A stretch of 64,000 nucleotides of DNA from Desulfurellaceae bacterium bin18. GTDB lineage: Bacteria; Desulfobacterota; Binatia; Bin18. The notes under the pieces are model-generated. The model saw nothing but the letters and a program-made list of their open reading frames with translations, had not been told where the DNA came from and searched no databases. The number at the start of each line of letters is the position of its first letter. Position 1 is the first letter of the stretch. Shown one piece after another: positions 42,617-52,035 of this stretch. The stretch lies in assembly GCA_002238415.1 (NCBI GenBank), contig MPMI01000023.1:29346-93345 (forward strand), in the 5' to 3' direction. A program made the position numbers and the translations under genes.

Positions 42617-43316
42617 GACGAGTTGGCTCCTGTAGCGGCACGGCCTCCGGGAGGGCTTCTTGCGCGGTCGTCCCGGTCAGTGCATCGAGGAGTTCTTCGG
42701 TACGCGTCTCAGTCAGACGGGTCAAACGCTGTATGCGTGAGGTCAGGTGGTTGTACAAAAGATAGTAAGGGATGGCGACCGCCAGCCCTGCCGCCGTGGT
42801 CAACATGGCCTTATAAATACCACCGGCCAGAACGCCAACGGTAATTTGGTCGCCCAGCGTCTCCCAACTCATAAAGGCTTCGACCAGGCCAATAATCGTA
42901 CCCAGGAAGCCCAGCATGGGCGCGACCCCGACCACACTTGCCAGGGCCGTCATATACGCCTCCAGCCCGGCCACCACCTCGCCTCCGAATCGTTCCAGGC
43001 GTCGCGTCAGCTCCGTTCGTTCCTCAAGGCGATACAGGAAGGCCGTCTCGAACAGCCGGCCGAGCGGCGTGTCGTGCTCGCGGCAGACTTGGAGCGCCGC
43101 GTTCAGGGTACCCTCTTGGTCGAGATGCCCTCCCTGAATGAGGAGGTGCAGACGCTCGCACAGCCGATTGAGCTGCGATCGAAATCGCGCCAAGCCCCAA
43201 AACTTCGTAAGGACAATAGCCAGCGCGAAAATAGACAGGGCGATGATGAGGTACATCACATTCCCGCCCTGGTCGATAAAATACAGAATTCCCGGAGAGT
43301 CCACCTGTGTTGGCAT
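42606..43316 (-). CDS. ExbB/TolQ/MotA-family proton channel (first pair)
   Basis: A 236-residue membrane protein with three helices and the ExbB signature GVAPMLGFLGTIIGLVEAF plus ITVGVLAGGIYKAMLTTAAGLAVAIPYYLLYN. It overlaps the exbD gene downstream. A REP-like stretch with CGACTTCGCTCGGCTACGCT lies in the 166-base gap upstream (about 43368-43390). Confidence 0.92.
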   Translation of the reverse strand: MPTQVDSPGILYFIDQGGNVMYLIIALSIFALAIVLTKFWGLARFRSQLNRLCERLHLLIQGGHLDQEGTLNAALQVCREHDTPLGRLFETAFLYRLEERTELTRRLERFGGEVVAGLEAYMTALASVVGVAPMLGFLGTIIGLVEAFMSWETLGDQITVGVLAGGIYKAMLTTAAGLAVAIPYYLLYNHLTSRIQRLTRLTETRTEELLDALTGTTAQEALPEAVPLQEPTRHAV

Positions 43317-43482
43317 AGCGCGGTATATGTAGCGGAGTTCCCCTCTGAGGGGAAGGGTAGCGTCCTTCGACTTCGCTCGGCTACGCTCAGGATACTCGGA
43401 GACAAGGAAGAACCCGGCTCAGACCTTTCCTTTTTTTTATCCGACTGGTAAGCCGCAGAGAATTGCTAGGAGGCAGTCTGCA

Positions 43483-43884
43483 ATGGGAAGAATAGTCGCA
43501 ACAGTGGACATCGAAAATTTCTCCGAAACCGGCTCGTCCATGAAACTGGACGCCCTCGTTGATACCGGAGCAAGCTATCTTACCTTACCGTCACACTGGA
43601 AAAGTCGGTTCGGCACGTTTGCTTCGGAGGAGACGGTTGAACTGCACACAGCGACGCAAGAAGTCGTCCAAGGAACAGTCTGCGGTCCGGTGAAAATAAC
43701 CGTGGAAGGATTTCGATCTATTTACAACGAAGTGCTGTTTATAGACATGCAGCCAGAGAACGGCGAATATGAGCCATTACTGGGCTATATCGCGCTTGAG
43801 CAGTGCGGAGCGGCCGTCGATATGCTCGACCACAGGTTGGTCCCGGTAAAATATACGGATGCGAAATCGCACGAAACGATGTGA
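43483..43884 (+). CDS. Retropepsin-like aspartic protease family protein
   Basis: A 133-residue protein with the single active-site motif VDTGASYLTLP (D27) and a second-half hydrophobic-glycine element PLLGYIALEQCG. Half-size pepsins act as dimers. Bacterial members of this kind are often annotated as clan AA aspartic proteases; substrates are unknown. AGGAGGCAGTCTGCA precedes the ATG. Thirteen bases separate it from the DUF29 gene. Confidence 0.8.
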   Translation: MGRIVATVDIENFSETGSSMKLDALVDTGASYLTLPSHWKSRFGTFASEETVELHTATQEVVQGTVCGPVKITVEGFRSIYNEVLFIDMQPENGEYEPLLGYIALEQCGAAVDMLDHRLVPVKYTDAKSHETM

Positions 43885-43897
43885 ATAAGGAAACACC

Positions 43898-44392
43898 ATG
43901 GCTGTTCCAGTAGCAAAACCACCACTCTCTGAGCACGACTACCATGCGTGGCTCCTCGAACAGGCGGCCCGTCTTCGTGCTCGTCAGTTTGACCAGATTG
44001 ATTATGAGGTGCTCGCGGAGGAGTTGGAAGATATGGGGCGGAGTGAACGGCGCGCGGTTGAAAGCCATCTGAAGAATCTGCTCATCCACCTTTTGAAATG
44101 GGCCAAGCAAAGGGAACGTCGCTCAGGAAGCTGGCGAGACAGTATTGACAATGCACGAGATGCGCTTGCCGACTTGCTCCAAGACAGTCCCAGTCTTCGC
44201 CCTCAGCTCCCAGAATTTGTCAAGCGGCAATACCCCCGTGCCCGTCGGAGCGCCGCCAACCAAACCGGTCTGACAGTTTCGCGCTTTCCCGCATCCTGCC
44301 CTTTTCGGTTGGAAGAAATTCTCGATACTGAATTCTTTCCGGAGACTCTGCGGAGAAGGGAAAGCCTGCGCCGCACTTCTCGGGGATCGTAG
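43898..44392 (+). CDS. DUF29 family protein
   Basis: A 164-residue protein with the DUF29 layout: SEHDYHAWLLEQAARLRARQFDQIDYEVLAEELEDMGRSERRAVES, LLIHLLKWAKQ, and the ending LTVSRFPASCPFRLEEILDTEFFP. The family is common in cyanobacteria and some proteobacteria, often in many copies near mobile DNA; function unknown. Co-directional with the retropepsin-like gene, possibly one unit. Confidence 0.88.
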   Translation: MAVPVAKPPLSEHDYHAWLLEQAARLRARQFDQIDYEVLAEELEDMGRSERRAVESHLKNLLIHLLKWAKQRERRSGSWRDSIDNARDALADLLQDSPSLRPQLPEFVKRQYPRARRSAANQTGLTVSRFPASCPFRLEEILDTEFFPETLRRRESLRRTSRGS

Positions 44393-44757
44393 GCGTATAC
44401 AAGATTGAGGCTGCTATGACTAATTACAACAACTTTATTCAGGATTTCCCAACGCGATGTTGCGAAATTCTCAATCAATATATATGCCACCGGAGAAGAA
44501 GCGCCGCTTACAGCGTTTGGCAAAAACCAGCGACATGTCGAGCCTGCTGGAAACATGGGCCGTCTCAGCACTCAAGTGGTTTGACGACAATGATGTTCCG
44601 CAAGTGATCCAGACAACAGAACCGTTCTTTCGTGGGGCTACATGACGAAGAAGCAATGTCGTCTTATGCGTCATATGTGATGCTGGGAAAAAGCTAAGGA
44701 GAGAAGAAAGCCCCTCTCCGAGTCTGCTTCATCATAACGCGCTATAAGGACACCGCT
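44393..44757. other. Gap without a confident gene
   Basis: In these 365 bases the only candidate is a frame at 44484-44645 (53 residues, MPPEKKRRLQRLAKTSDMSS ... SALKWFDDND). It has an antitoxin-like basic helix but no ribosome site and no recognisable partner. I see no RNA gene or repeat. Confidence 0.4.
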
Positions 44758-45321
44758 ATGAGAAACCCCTTGAAAACTCTCCGCTCAATTACGGCCATCC
44801 TTTTCCACCGGCATTTTTTCTACCGACTCTGTCTGATTGGCCTTGGAGCCTGCGTTCTGTCTGTCTTCCCGGAGTCCCTTCTTCAGGCTCAGCCGCAGAA
44901 TGTGGAAGTCCAGGTCCGGCCATTAAACGCAATAGCCCCGGAGATCGTCGTCCCGCCGGGGAGAGGCTCCTCCGCCATGCGCAGGACCACGGACGACATG
45001 CGTAGAGCCGCGGATGACAGGTGGGAGCGCGCTCGGGACAGTGAAAACTTTGTGGTGGAAGTGAAGATTCACAACGGGACCGACCGCGCCTATCTGATCA
45101 AAGCCAATAAGGTCTCGTTACGCGCCGAGTCCGGCGAGCGGGTGAGACCGCTGGAAGCAAACGAAGAGAGTCCGACTCCTGTCCTCACGGATCAGACCAT
45201 TGCGCCCGGCGCGGAGGTCCGTGGCTATCTCTCTTTCCCGCCTGGCTCCTATACAGGCGCACGGGGTTTTCTCGTTGAGGAACGCACCCAGGCGAACGAG
45301 GGGTTTAGCGTAGACTTCTAG
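44758..45321 (+). CDS. Exported beta-sandwich protein, unknown
   Basis: A 187-residue protein with a long N-terminal region and signal helix (residues 20-45, cleavage likely near LLQAQ). An Arg/Asp-rich linker (MRRTTDDMRRAADDRWERAR) follows, then a beta-rich domain with EVKIHNGTDRAYLIKANKVSLRA and APGAEVRGYLSFPPGSYTG. This resembles DUF4352/telomeric-repeat-type immunoglobulin folds in pattern only. Convergent with the molybdoenzyme gene. Confidence 0.65.
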   Translation: MRNPLKTLRSITAILFHRHFFYRLCLIGLGACVLSVFPESLLQAQPQNVEVQVRPLNAIAPEIVVPPGRGSSAMRRTTDDMRRAADDRWERARDSENFVVEVKIHNGTDRAYLIKANKVSLRAESGERVRPLEANEESPTPVLTDQTIAPGAEVRGYLSFPPGSYTGARGFLVEERTQANEGFSVDF

Positions 45322-45353
45322 GCTTGCCGGTGGGCACGGCGCCCATATTCTGC

Positions 45354-47702
45354 CTATTCTTGACGAATCTCCGGAGGAACAAACGCGGTCACGGGCGGTG
45401 GGTCGCCCTGGTAGCGTTCGACCTGAACCAGGGTGGTATGCGCGCTGGGTCCCTGACCCAGCTTTGAGGTGCCTTTGTCCAAAGTAAGCACATTGGGGTT
45501 GCCGTGTTTTTCCAATGACCCCGGCACTCCCGGTTCGAGCGGATCATACCACGCGCCCGTGGGAAGCTGGACTACGCTTTTCTGGATGTTGGCGGTAATG
45601 CGCACACCGGCCAGACATTGGCCCCGGTCATTAAAGACCCGAACAATATCGCCCTCGCTCAGCCCTCGCGCCTGGGCATCGGCCGGATGAATCCACAGGG
45701 GTTCGCGTTCGGCGACCTTTAAGCTGCGACTGACCGATCCCTGATCGAGTTGGCTGTGCAGACGGCCGACCGGCTGATTAGAAGTCAAGTGGAGGGGGTA
45801 GTGTACGGCTCTCTCGCTCCCCAGCCATTCGGCCGGTTCCATCCAGGTCGGGTGCGGCGGACAATCGTCGTAGTGATAGGACGCAATCCGCTCTGACCAG
45901 ATCTCGATTTTCCCGGATGGCGTGTCCAGCGGATGAGTGTCGGGATCGGTCCGAAAGACGGACAGAAAGGGCTGGGGCTCAGACGGGAGCGGCAGTTCAA
46001 AATAACCGTCTTCCCAAAACTGCTCAAAGTCAGGCAAAGCAAAACCGCGTTCGCTCGCCCGTTCGCGGGAGAGGGCATAGAGGTGGCGCAGCCAACCCGC
46101 TTCGTCCCGTCCTTCGGTAAACCCTTCCCGAAAGCCAAGACGCTCGGCCAGGTCTGCAAAAATATCATGATCGTTCCGCGCCGCACCGACCGGCTCCAGC
46201 GCCTGTTTATTAGCCACCACAAAGCTGTCGCGGGGCGTGCAGACCATATCGTTGCGTTCGAGCGGGGTCGTCGCCGGGAGGATGATATCTGCGTGGCGGG
46301 CCATGGGCGTCCACCACGGCTCATGGACGATAACGGTTTCCGGCTTTTGCCAGGCCCGTAACAGGCGGTTCAAATCCTGATGGTGATGGAAGACGTTGCC
46401 GCCGACCCAGTAGACCAGGCGAATATCAGGATAGGTCGCCCGGCGTCCATTATAGTCGAATTCCGTGTTCGGATTCAGCAGAAGGTCGGCAATTCGGGCA
46501 ACCGGAATGACATCCTCAACCGGGTGGGCACAGCGGTCCAAGGTGGCCCAGGGAATGCGAGAGGACGGGTTTCCGACCGTGGCGACGGAAGAGTAGCCAT
46601 AGCCAAACCCTCCGCCGGGGAGGCCGATCTGTCCCAGCATGGCGGCCAGGGTGATGGCCATCCAATAGCTCTGCTCGCCATGGTCCGCCCGTTGGAGGGA
46701 CCACGCTAGCGTAATCAGCGTGCGTTTGGCGGCCATACGCCGGGCCAGCGTGGTAATCGTCTCTGCCTTCAGGCCGGTAATATTGGCCGCCCACTGCGCG
46801 TCTTTGGGATGGCCATCGCTTTCGCCCATGAGATACGGTTGAAACCGCTCAAAGCCAACGCAGTACCGAGCCAGGAATTCGAGGTCGGCCAGCCCCTCTG
46901 TGACCAGGGTATGAGCCAGACCGAGCATCAGCGCCATATCGGTATTGGGGCGCGGGGTCAGCCATTCGGCCCGTAGAAAGTCGGCTGTGTCGTTTTTCAC
47001 CGGACCGATATTCAGGAATTCGACCCCTGCCTGCCGGCAGGCCTCAAGGCCCGCTCGGGTGCGATGCCGGGCCACTCCGCCATAGGCCACCTGCGCGTTT
47101 TTGAGGGGCATGCCGCCAAACGCCACCACCAGTTCGGAATGTTGAGCGATCGTCTGCCACGAGGCTTGCTCGACCAGCAAACGAAAAAAGTTCCCGGCAA
47201 TATAGGGCATGGCCACATCGGCCGCGGCGTGGCTGTAGGTGTTTATGGAACGGACAAAGCCACCAAAGAGATTGAGGAAGCGATGCAACTGACCCTGAGG
47301 GAAATGGAAGGAACCGGCGCTGCCCCAGCCGTATGAGCCGGCATAAATCGACCGGTTACCGAATGTGCTGCGGATACGTTCGAGTTCGGCGGCAACAAGA
47401 TCAAGCGCCCGCTCCCAACTGAGCGCGACAAAAGGCTCGCCCCCACGGACGCCACTGCCCGGGCCGTTCCCGAGCCAGCTTTCTCGTACCATGGGTTGGC
47501 GGATGCGGAGATCGTCATTGACCGCCTCAATATATGAACGCCCAAGAGGAGAAGGGTCCGGGTCTTCGGGCGTGGCATCCATGGCAACTAAACGACCCTG
47601 TGTGACCCGAGGCGCATAGCCACCCCAGTGAAAGGCCGAACGTGGATTCAGAGAGGAAACGTGTCCTCCCTTCCTCTTTGCAGTGTTGTCAGCGATTTTC
47701 AT
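45354..47702 (-). CDS. BisC-like molybdopterin oxidoreductase
   Basis: A 782-residue enzyme of the DMSO/TMAO/biotin-sulfoxide reductase family binding bis-MGD. YAGSYGWGSAGSFHFPQGQLHRFL and INTYSHAAADVAMPY (Ser as Mo ligand) are family hallmarks; NQPVGRLHSQLDQG and GDIVRVFNDRGQC mark the dinucleotide-binding C-terminus. There is no Fe-S motif and no Tat signal, so it is cytoplasmic like BisC and may reduce biotin or methionine sulfoxide. The first about 20 residues derive from a deleted palindromic element (47652-47679) and differ from relatives. Confidence 0.9.
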   Translation of the reverse strand: MKIADNTAKRKGGHVSSLNPRSAFHWGGYAPRVTQGRLVAMDATPEDPDPSPLGRSYIEAVNDDLRIRQPMVRESWLGNGPGSGVRGGEPFVALSWERALDLVAAELERIRSTFGNRSIYAGSYGWGSAGSFHFPQGQLHRFLNLFGGFVRSINTYSHAAADVAMPYIAGNFFRLLVEQASWQTIAQHSELVVAFGGMPLKNAQVAYGGVARHRTRAGLEACRQAGVEFLNIGPVKNDTADFLRAEWLTPRPNTDMALMLGLAHTLVTEGLADLEFLARYCVGFERFQPYLMGESDGHPKDAQWAANITGLKAETITTLARRMAAKRTLITLAWSLQRADHGEQSYWMAITLAAMLGQIGLPGGGFGYGYSSVATVGNPSSRIPWATLDRCAHPVEDVIPVARIADLLLNPNTEFDYNGRRATYPDIRLVYWVGGNVFHHHQDLNRLLRAWQKPETVIVHEPWWTPMARHADIILPATTPLERNDMVCTPRDSFVVANKQALEPVGAARNDHDIFADLAERLGFREGFTEGRDEAGWLRHLYALSRERASERGFALPDFEQFWEDGYFELPLPSEPQPFLSVFRTDPDTHPLDTPSGKIEIWSERIASYHYDDCPPHPTWMEPAEWLGSERAVHYPLHLTSNQPVGRLHSQLDQGSVSRSLKVAEREPLWIHPADAQARGLSEGDIVRVFNDRGQCLAGVRITANIQKSVVQLPTGAWYDPLEPGVPGSLEKHGNPNVLTLDKGTSKLGQGPSAHTTLVQVERYQGDPPPVTAFVPPEIRQE
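47652..47679. repeat. Deleted copy of the 54-bp palindromic element (copy 6)
   Basis: AGAGGAAACGTGTCC, a complete left-arm core, is followed after four bases by TTCCTCTTT, the outer half of the right arm. The loop and the inner right arm (about 26 bases) are gone. It encodes part of the N-terminus (around KRKGGHVSSL) of the BisC-like protein. Confidence 0.75.
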
Positions 47703-47736
47703 GGGTCAGGATTTTCCTCTGAGACAGAAGAGCCAA

Positions 47737-47756
47737 GGGGTACGCTCGCGTACCCC
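47737..47756. terminator. Hairpin between TPR and BisC-like genes
   Basis: GGGGTACGC and GCGTACCCC pair perfectly around TC, 30 bases after the TPR gene stop on the minus strand. A short, stable stem without a clear U-tract. It may separate the two transcripts. Confidence 0.5.
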
Positions 47757-47785
47757 TCAGAAAGCGGTGAAGAACAAAGAGGCGC

Positions 47786-50188
47786 TTACGCCCCACACGT
47801 TTGGTTGGCAAAGTCCTGAATTTTGGTCTTGAGGCTGGGATCACCGAGTCGTTTCAGCATTCTTTGAGCGCTACTGACCGTCTTACACGCCTGGGTCGCA
47901 TTGCCGAGGGTGTCATTCAGACGGGCGACTTCAAACGTCCCGCGAAACCAGAGCGGATCACCGACCTGGGTACCCTTGAGCATAGCCTCCCACAGGGAGA
48001 GCGCCCGTTTTTTATCTCCCCGTACCTCAGAGACCTGGGCGAGTCCGACAATGGCGACCAGCGCATAGGCGCCCTGCTTTTGCTCAAGGTCTGTATAGAT
48101 AATCTCAGCCTTGTCGTATTGCTTGGTATCGAGATAGAGCTGGGCCAAGTCATAGTGGAAGCGATCCGGAGACTGATCCTCCGCAAATTGGCCATCGTTC
48201 TTGAGCCATACTTCATGCAGACGTGCCAGCGTCCGCTTGGCAATGAGTGCGTTGTCTGTATCATTCTGACGGCGGAGCTTACGGATGTCTCTTTCCAGCA
48301 CGCCAGACAGTCCGGCCAGGAGTTCCTGCTGCTTGTCGGGCTGGTAGCGATCTGCAATTTTCTCGACGTCGTTGGCGAGGTCGGCATAGCGCCCGGTCTT
48401 CTGCAGGGCGACCAGCCGGGTACGGGCAACGGTTTCAAACGCATCGGGCTGCTTCGGATATTTCTCTTCAAAGCCGTCGAGGAAAGAGACGATCTGTTCG
48501 GCGTTCGCGTCCATATCGTGACTCAAATAGACCGCGTGCATCACGCTGACCTTGCCCGGATATTCACGATAGGGGTTTCGATTCACCAGTTTGGGACTGC
48601 GCTTGGCCAACGTCGCGCTGTTCTTCCAGTAGGCGTCCAGACTGGCTCCAATCCGCTGGCGGATAGCGTCCTCACTCAGCCCACTACTGGTATCGCCGTC
48701 TTCAATCGCGTGCAGAACCTCGAAGTAGGCCTGGAGCGTGGCATAGTCGGCTCGCACCCGGAACGCCGGCGCACCGCGCACCTTTTTATACGCATCGGCT
48801 GCCTTCAAATACTCCTCTTGCTCCTGGTAATACTCACCCAGCCGGAAGTGGGCTTCGTAGATAGACCGGTGCTTGGGGTATTTCCGCGCAAAGTCGCGAA
48901 TCGCCTGCACATACAGCTTCCCATTCCGCGCACTTTGATCCCGGGCGTATAAGGACTCCGCCGCCTTGAACTGAAAGTACTCCGCGTCAGACGCGTGCTT
49001 GGTCTTTGCCCCCCCGTTGTTGAGAAAGGTGTCCAGGGTGTTGATGGCCTGTCGATAGCGACGTTGTTCATACAGCCCCACGCCCAGGTAGTATTGCGCG
49101 TCTGTCTGATACACGGCAGCGTTGGGATCGTTTGAGGCAATGACTTCCTCAAGAAAAGGAACCGCTTTGGCAAAGCGCCGTTTCTGCATGTGCTCCTTGG
49201 CTTTTAACCAGGGCGGAAACGGGTTTTCCTGCTCGGCAATGACGAGTTCTTCCTCGCGCGTCAGCTCTGCCTGTATCAACGCGTCGGCTCGGTCCTGCCA
49301 CTTGCCGCCGGCCTTGCGGAGTTCAAGAATCAATCCGAGGAGTTGGCCGCGCAACTGGCTGCGCTTCTTACCGCTCGCCTTTCTACTCTGCCTGGCAATA
49401 TTTTTTGCCTGCTGGAATTGGGCTTGCGCCATTTCCGTCGGAGAAGGTCGGGTTTTCCCGCCACGCTTGGCATAGCGCCGCGTCTGCTCCAGCGCCCTCT
49501 GGGCCTTTCGTTTCATATCGGTAGACACGCCGGGCTGTTTGAGCAGCAGTTCAAAATCCCGGATGGCCCAGTCAAACTTCTCAAGTTCGCGCTCGCTCAG
49601 CGCTCGACCGAACAGACTCTCGTTCTTGAGCCGTGAGGCCTGATCGCCAACCGCGAATTCCCCAAAGCCGTTCATGGCTGTCGTCAACAGGGTTTCCTTT
49701 TTCTTCTCATCGAACGTAAACGAGCCGATGTAGTTCAGCCAGTTCAGGAAATATAAGGCGCGCGCCGCCACCCCTTGTTCAGCACGGTATTCCTGTGAGT
49801 CCTGCACGGCCTCCAGGTCGCCATCCCGCGCAATGACATCCTGCGTCATCTGGTCAATGCGCTTGAAACTGCCGGTATAGATAGCGTTGAGCGGACCATG
49901 GAGCGTCTCGTAGACGTCACGGATGGCTTTTTTGCTCGACGGGGTTTTAACTGATTGGGCCAAATTGGGGAGTGCAACAAATTCTAAGGCAACCGGGCCC
50001 AGGATTTGAATGGCTTGCAGCTTGGCTTGCGCATCCCAACTCCCCTGTTTCAGTGCATTGGCTTTGCTCCGGGCCTGCTTCGCTCGGGCAGAGAGTTCAG
50101 CAATAGACGCCGCCTCGACCTCGGAGTTCAACCAACCCAGGTTCAGGCTCAGAGAGATCATACCGATAATAGAAACCAGACGCCGCAC
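47786..50188 (-). CDS. Exported TPR-repeat protein of the ExbBD-VWA operon
   Basis: An 800-residue protein with a signal peptide (cleavage near EVEAA, residue 26) and many tetratricopeptide repeats, clearest at about residues 330-480 (YYLGVGLYEQRRYRQAINTLD, FRLGEYYQEQEEYLKAADAYK) and near the C-terminus (YLDTKQYDKAEIIYTDLEQK). TPR arrays are protein-binding scaffolds, here in the periplasm. Start is GTG at 50188 with AAAGGAG. It closes the operon PadR-ExbB-ExbD-VWA-TPR, so it may recruit targets for the motor complex. Confidence 0.85.
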   Translation of the reverse strand: MRRLVSIIGMISLSLNLGWLNSEVEAASIAELSARAKQARSKANALKQGSWDAQAKLQAIQILGPVALEFVALPNLAQSVKTPSSKKAIRDVYETLHGPLNAIYTGSFKRIDQMTQDVIARDGDLEAVQDSQEYRAEQGVAARALYFLNWLNYIGSFTFDEKKKETLLTTAMNGFGEFAVGDQASRLKNESLFGRALSERELEKFDWAIRDFELLLKQPGVSTDMKRKAQRALEQTRRYAKRGGKTRPSPTEMAQAQFQQAKNIARQSRKASGKKRSQLRGQLLGLILELRKAGGKWQDRADALIQAELTREEELVIAEQENPFPPWLKAKEHMQKRRFAKAVPFLEEVIASNDPNAAVYQTDAQYYLGVGLYEQRRYRQAINTLDTFLNNGGAKTKHASDAEYFQFKAAESLYARDQSARNGKLYVQAIRDFARKYPKHRSIYEAHFRLGEYYQEQEEYLKAADAYKKVRGAPAFRVRADYATLQAYFEVLHAIEDGDTSSGLSEDAIRQRIGASLDAYWKNSATLAKRSPKLVNRNPYREYPGKVSVMHAVYLSHDMDANAEQIVSFLDGFEEKYPKQPDAFETVARTRLVALQKTGRYADLANDVEKIADRYQPDKQQELLAGLSGVLERDIRKLRRQNDTDNALIAKRTLARLHEVWLKNDGQFAEDQSPDRFHYDLAQLYLDTKQYDKAEIIYTDLEQKQGAYALVAIVGLAQVSEVRGDKKRALSLWEAMLKGTQVGDPLWFRGTFEVARLNDTLGNATQACKTVSSAQRMLKRLGDPSLKTKIQDFANQTCGA

Positions 50189-50338
50189 GCTTGCACTCCT
50201 TTTTCGACCCTGCCCTGCACGTTATGGTCTTGCGTTCAAAGCCCCTACAGTCCATCCCCGCCTGCACGAAGAGAAACGCTTGTCCAGCACTGAGTCAGGG
50301 TTCTCTGGTATCATGCTATTTGACCACCAGACTGCATT

Positions 50339-51580
50339 CTACTCCAAGTCCCGCAAGTATCTCGCCATCTCCACTTCCCAGCGCGAACCAAAGGTCATAA
50401 TGATGATGTTCTTGGTCAAGGCCTTTTCCTCAGTCAGCGGGATAAAGTCTCCTCCGCCAGCCCGGGCCACGGATGCCATGGTATGCCGGAAGTCGCGATA
50501 GAAACTCGGTAGCGGCGTTGGCTGAAAGGCGATATTCATGACTTTCCCGGTCTGCTCCCAGAGCGCGTACTCAAAGTCCTCGTGCATCTTATCGGCCAGG
50601 TCCATCACACTGACCACCCCACCGCGCGCCTGGAACCCTTGCGCCAAGCCCAGCACGCTGCTCATGCTCTCCGGATGAGGCGGCGAGCCAGCGACAAGAA
50701 TCACCACCCGACGGGAGCGTTTCCGCCAGCTCAAGTCGTTCATGGCCGCGTCCATGCCTTCATACACCGCTTCCGGCCAATCGCCACCCCCGTCGGAGTG
50801 CAGATTGGCCAAAAAGCCTTTGAGCTTGGGTGTGGAAAAACTCAAGTCAACCCACTTGGTGACATATTCTTCGCCCCTGTCACGATAGGCCACAACCCCG
50901 ATCCGTGAGGTCGGGACGAGCTTGCGCAACAGCGTCACCAGCTTTGTCATGCGGTCACGAACCGAATCGATCACAAACTGCATGCTGTCAGTTGCGTCAA
51001 TCACCAGGGCGACATCCAGACCAACCTTACGCAGCCCGCGACCATAGTCGCCAAAGCCCCCGCCCCCGCCGAGGTCTCCAGCGCCAACCAGACCGCTGAG
51101 CTGGGCGTCGATACCAGAAAAACTACTGTCGGCGCGCTGGACTTCAATCGTCACCGGCCCGATACCCGAGAAGACTGGAATGGCCGCCCGTTGGATAGGG
51201 GCCTGGAGCGGACCGGTTGATGACGGACCAGTCGGGCGCGCTCTATTCGGTGCGAGGTCTTCCATGGTCAGGATGCCCGGAATATCCTCCAGCGAGGGCT
51301 CACCCTCCCAATCGTCCGGCATCTCCTCTTCCGCCATGGCGTCCAGTTCTTCTTGCGTGAGCGGCAATGCGTTGACCCGGACCATTTCCGGCTCTTTCAT
51401 GATGGTCACTGCCGTGGTGGCAAAGATAGACAAAATGAGAATATGAGCCGCCGTCGAGAAGGCGAACCAACGTGCATTTCTGCCAAAGCCCCCGCCTCGA
51501 TACAGCCACAAATCCTCTTGGATTTTACGCTCGACTGAAGTGCTCTCGGATGTTGTTGTATTATCTTCGGGTGAAGCCAT
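50339..51580 (-). CDS. TonB-topology VWA-domain protein
   Basis: A 413-residue protein. A short cytoplasmic N-terminus, one membrane helix (AFSTAAHILILSIFATTAVTI, about residues 40-60), a proline-rich acidic stretch, and a periplasmic von Willebrand A domain with a variant MIDAS (VIDATDSM; D-x-T-D-S instead of DxSxS). The layout is that of TonB, yet the C-terminus is VWA rather than a TonB domain. It lies between exbD and the TPR gene, so it may be moved by the ExbB/ExbD motor. AAAGGAGGGGAGG precedes the ATG. Confidence 0.8.
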   Translation of the reverse strand: MASPEDNTTTSESTSVERKIQEDLWLYRGGGFGRNARWFAFSTAAHILILSIFATTAVTIMKEPEMVRVNALPLTQEELDAMAEEEMPDDWEGEPSLEDIPGILTMEDLAPNRARPTGPSSTGPLQAPIQRAAIPVFSGIGPVTIEVQRADSSFSGIDAQLSGLVGAGDLGGGGGFGDYGRGLRKVGLDVALVIDATDSMQFVIDSVRDRMTKLVTLLRKLVPTSRIGVVAYRDRGEEYVTKWVDLSFSTPKLKGFLANLHSDGGGDWPEAVYEGMDAAMNDLSWRKRSRRVVILVAGSPPHPESMSSVLGLAQGFQARGGVVSVMDLADKMHEDFEYALWEQTGKVMNIAFQPTPLPSFYRDFRHTMASVARAGGGDFIPLTEEKALTKNIIIMTFGSRWEVEMARYLRDLE

Positions 51581-51615
51581 GGCCCTCCCCTCCTTTGGCG
51601 ATTACGACGGACCGC

Positions 51616-52035
51616 TTACCCTGCCTGTCTAGCCGCAATCGCGACCTGAGCCGCTCCGGCCCGTTGGGCAATGGAGAGAATTTTTACCGCCTCTCCTAAA
51701 ATGACATCCTTATCCCCTTCGAGGACAACCGGCACGTCCGGCTTGGCCGTGACCTGCTGCCGAATGGCCACCTCAAGATCGGCCATGGTCACCGGTCTGG
51801 CGTTCACAAAGATTTCCTTTTGGGGGGTGACCGTAATCACAATCTGCCGTGGCTCCGAGTCGGTTTCCTGCACCTCGGGCAGGTTAATTTCCGCTCCGGA
51901 CTGAACCATCGCCACACTGGTCACCATAAAGATGATCAGTAGCACCAAAAAGATGTCGCACAAGGGAACGATATTGATCTCGGCCATAATATCGGATCCA
52001 CTCCCGCTCTTCTTGCGTGGGTTAGTCATTCCCAT
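51616..52035 (-). CDS. ExbD/TolR-family protein (second pair)
   Basis: A 139-residue protein: MAEINIVPLCDIFLVLLIIFMV membrane helix with the proton-carrying Asp, then the periplasmic domain (EGDKDVILGEAVKILSIAQRAG). The ATG at 52035 has a strong GGGGAGGAG site and overlaps the end of exbB by 14 bases; the longer frame from 52299 is a shadow. Compared with the first ExbD it is closer to the classical TolR pattern. Confidence 0.9.
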   Translation of the reverse strand: MGMTNPRKKSGSGSDIMAEINIVPLCDIFLVLLIIFMVTSVAMVQSGAEINLPEVQETDSEPRQIVITVTPQKEIFVNARPVTMADLEVAIRQQVTAKPDVPVVLEGDKDVILGEAVKILSIAQRAGAAQVAIAARQAG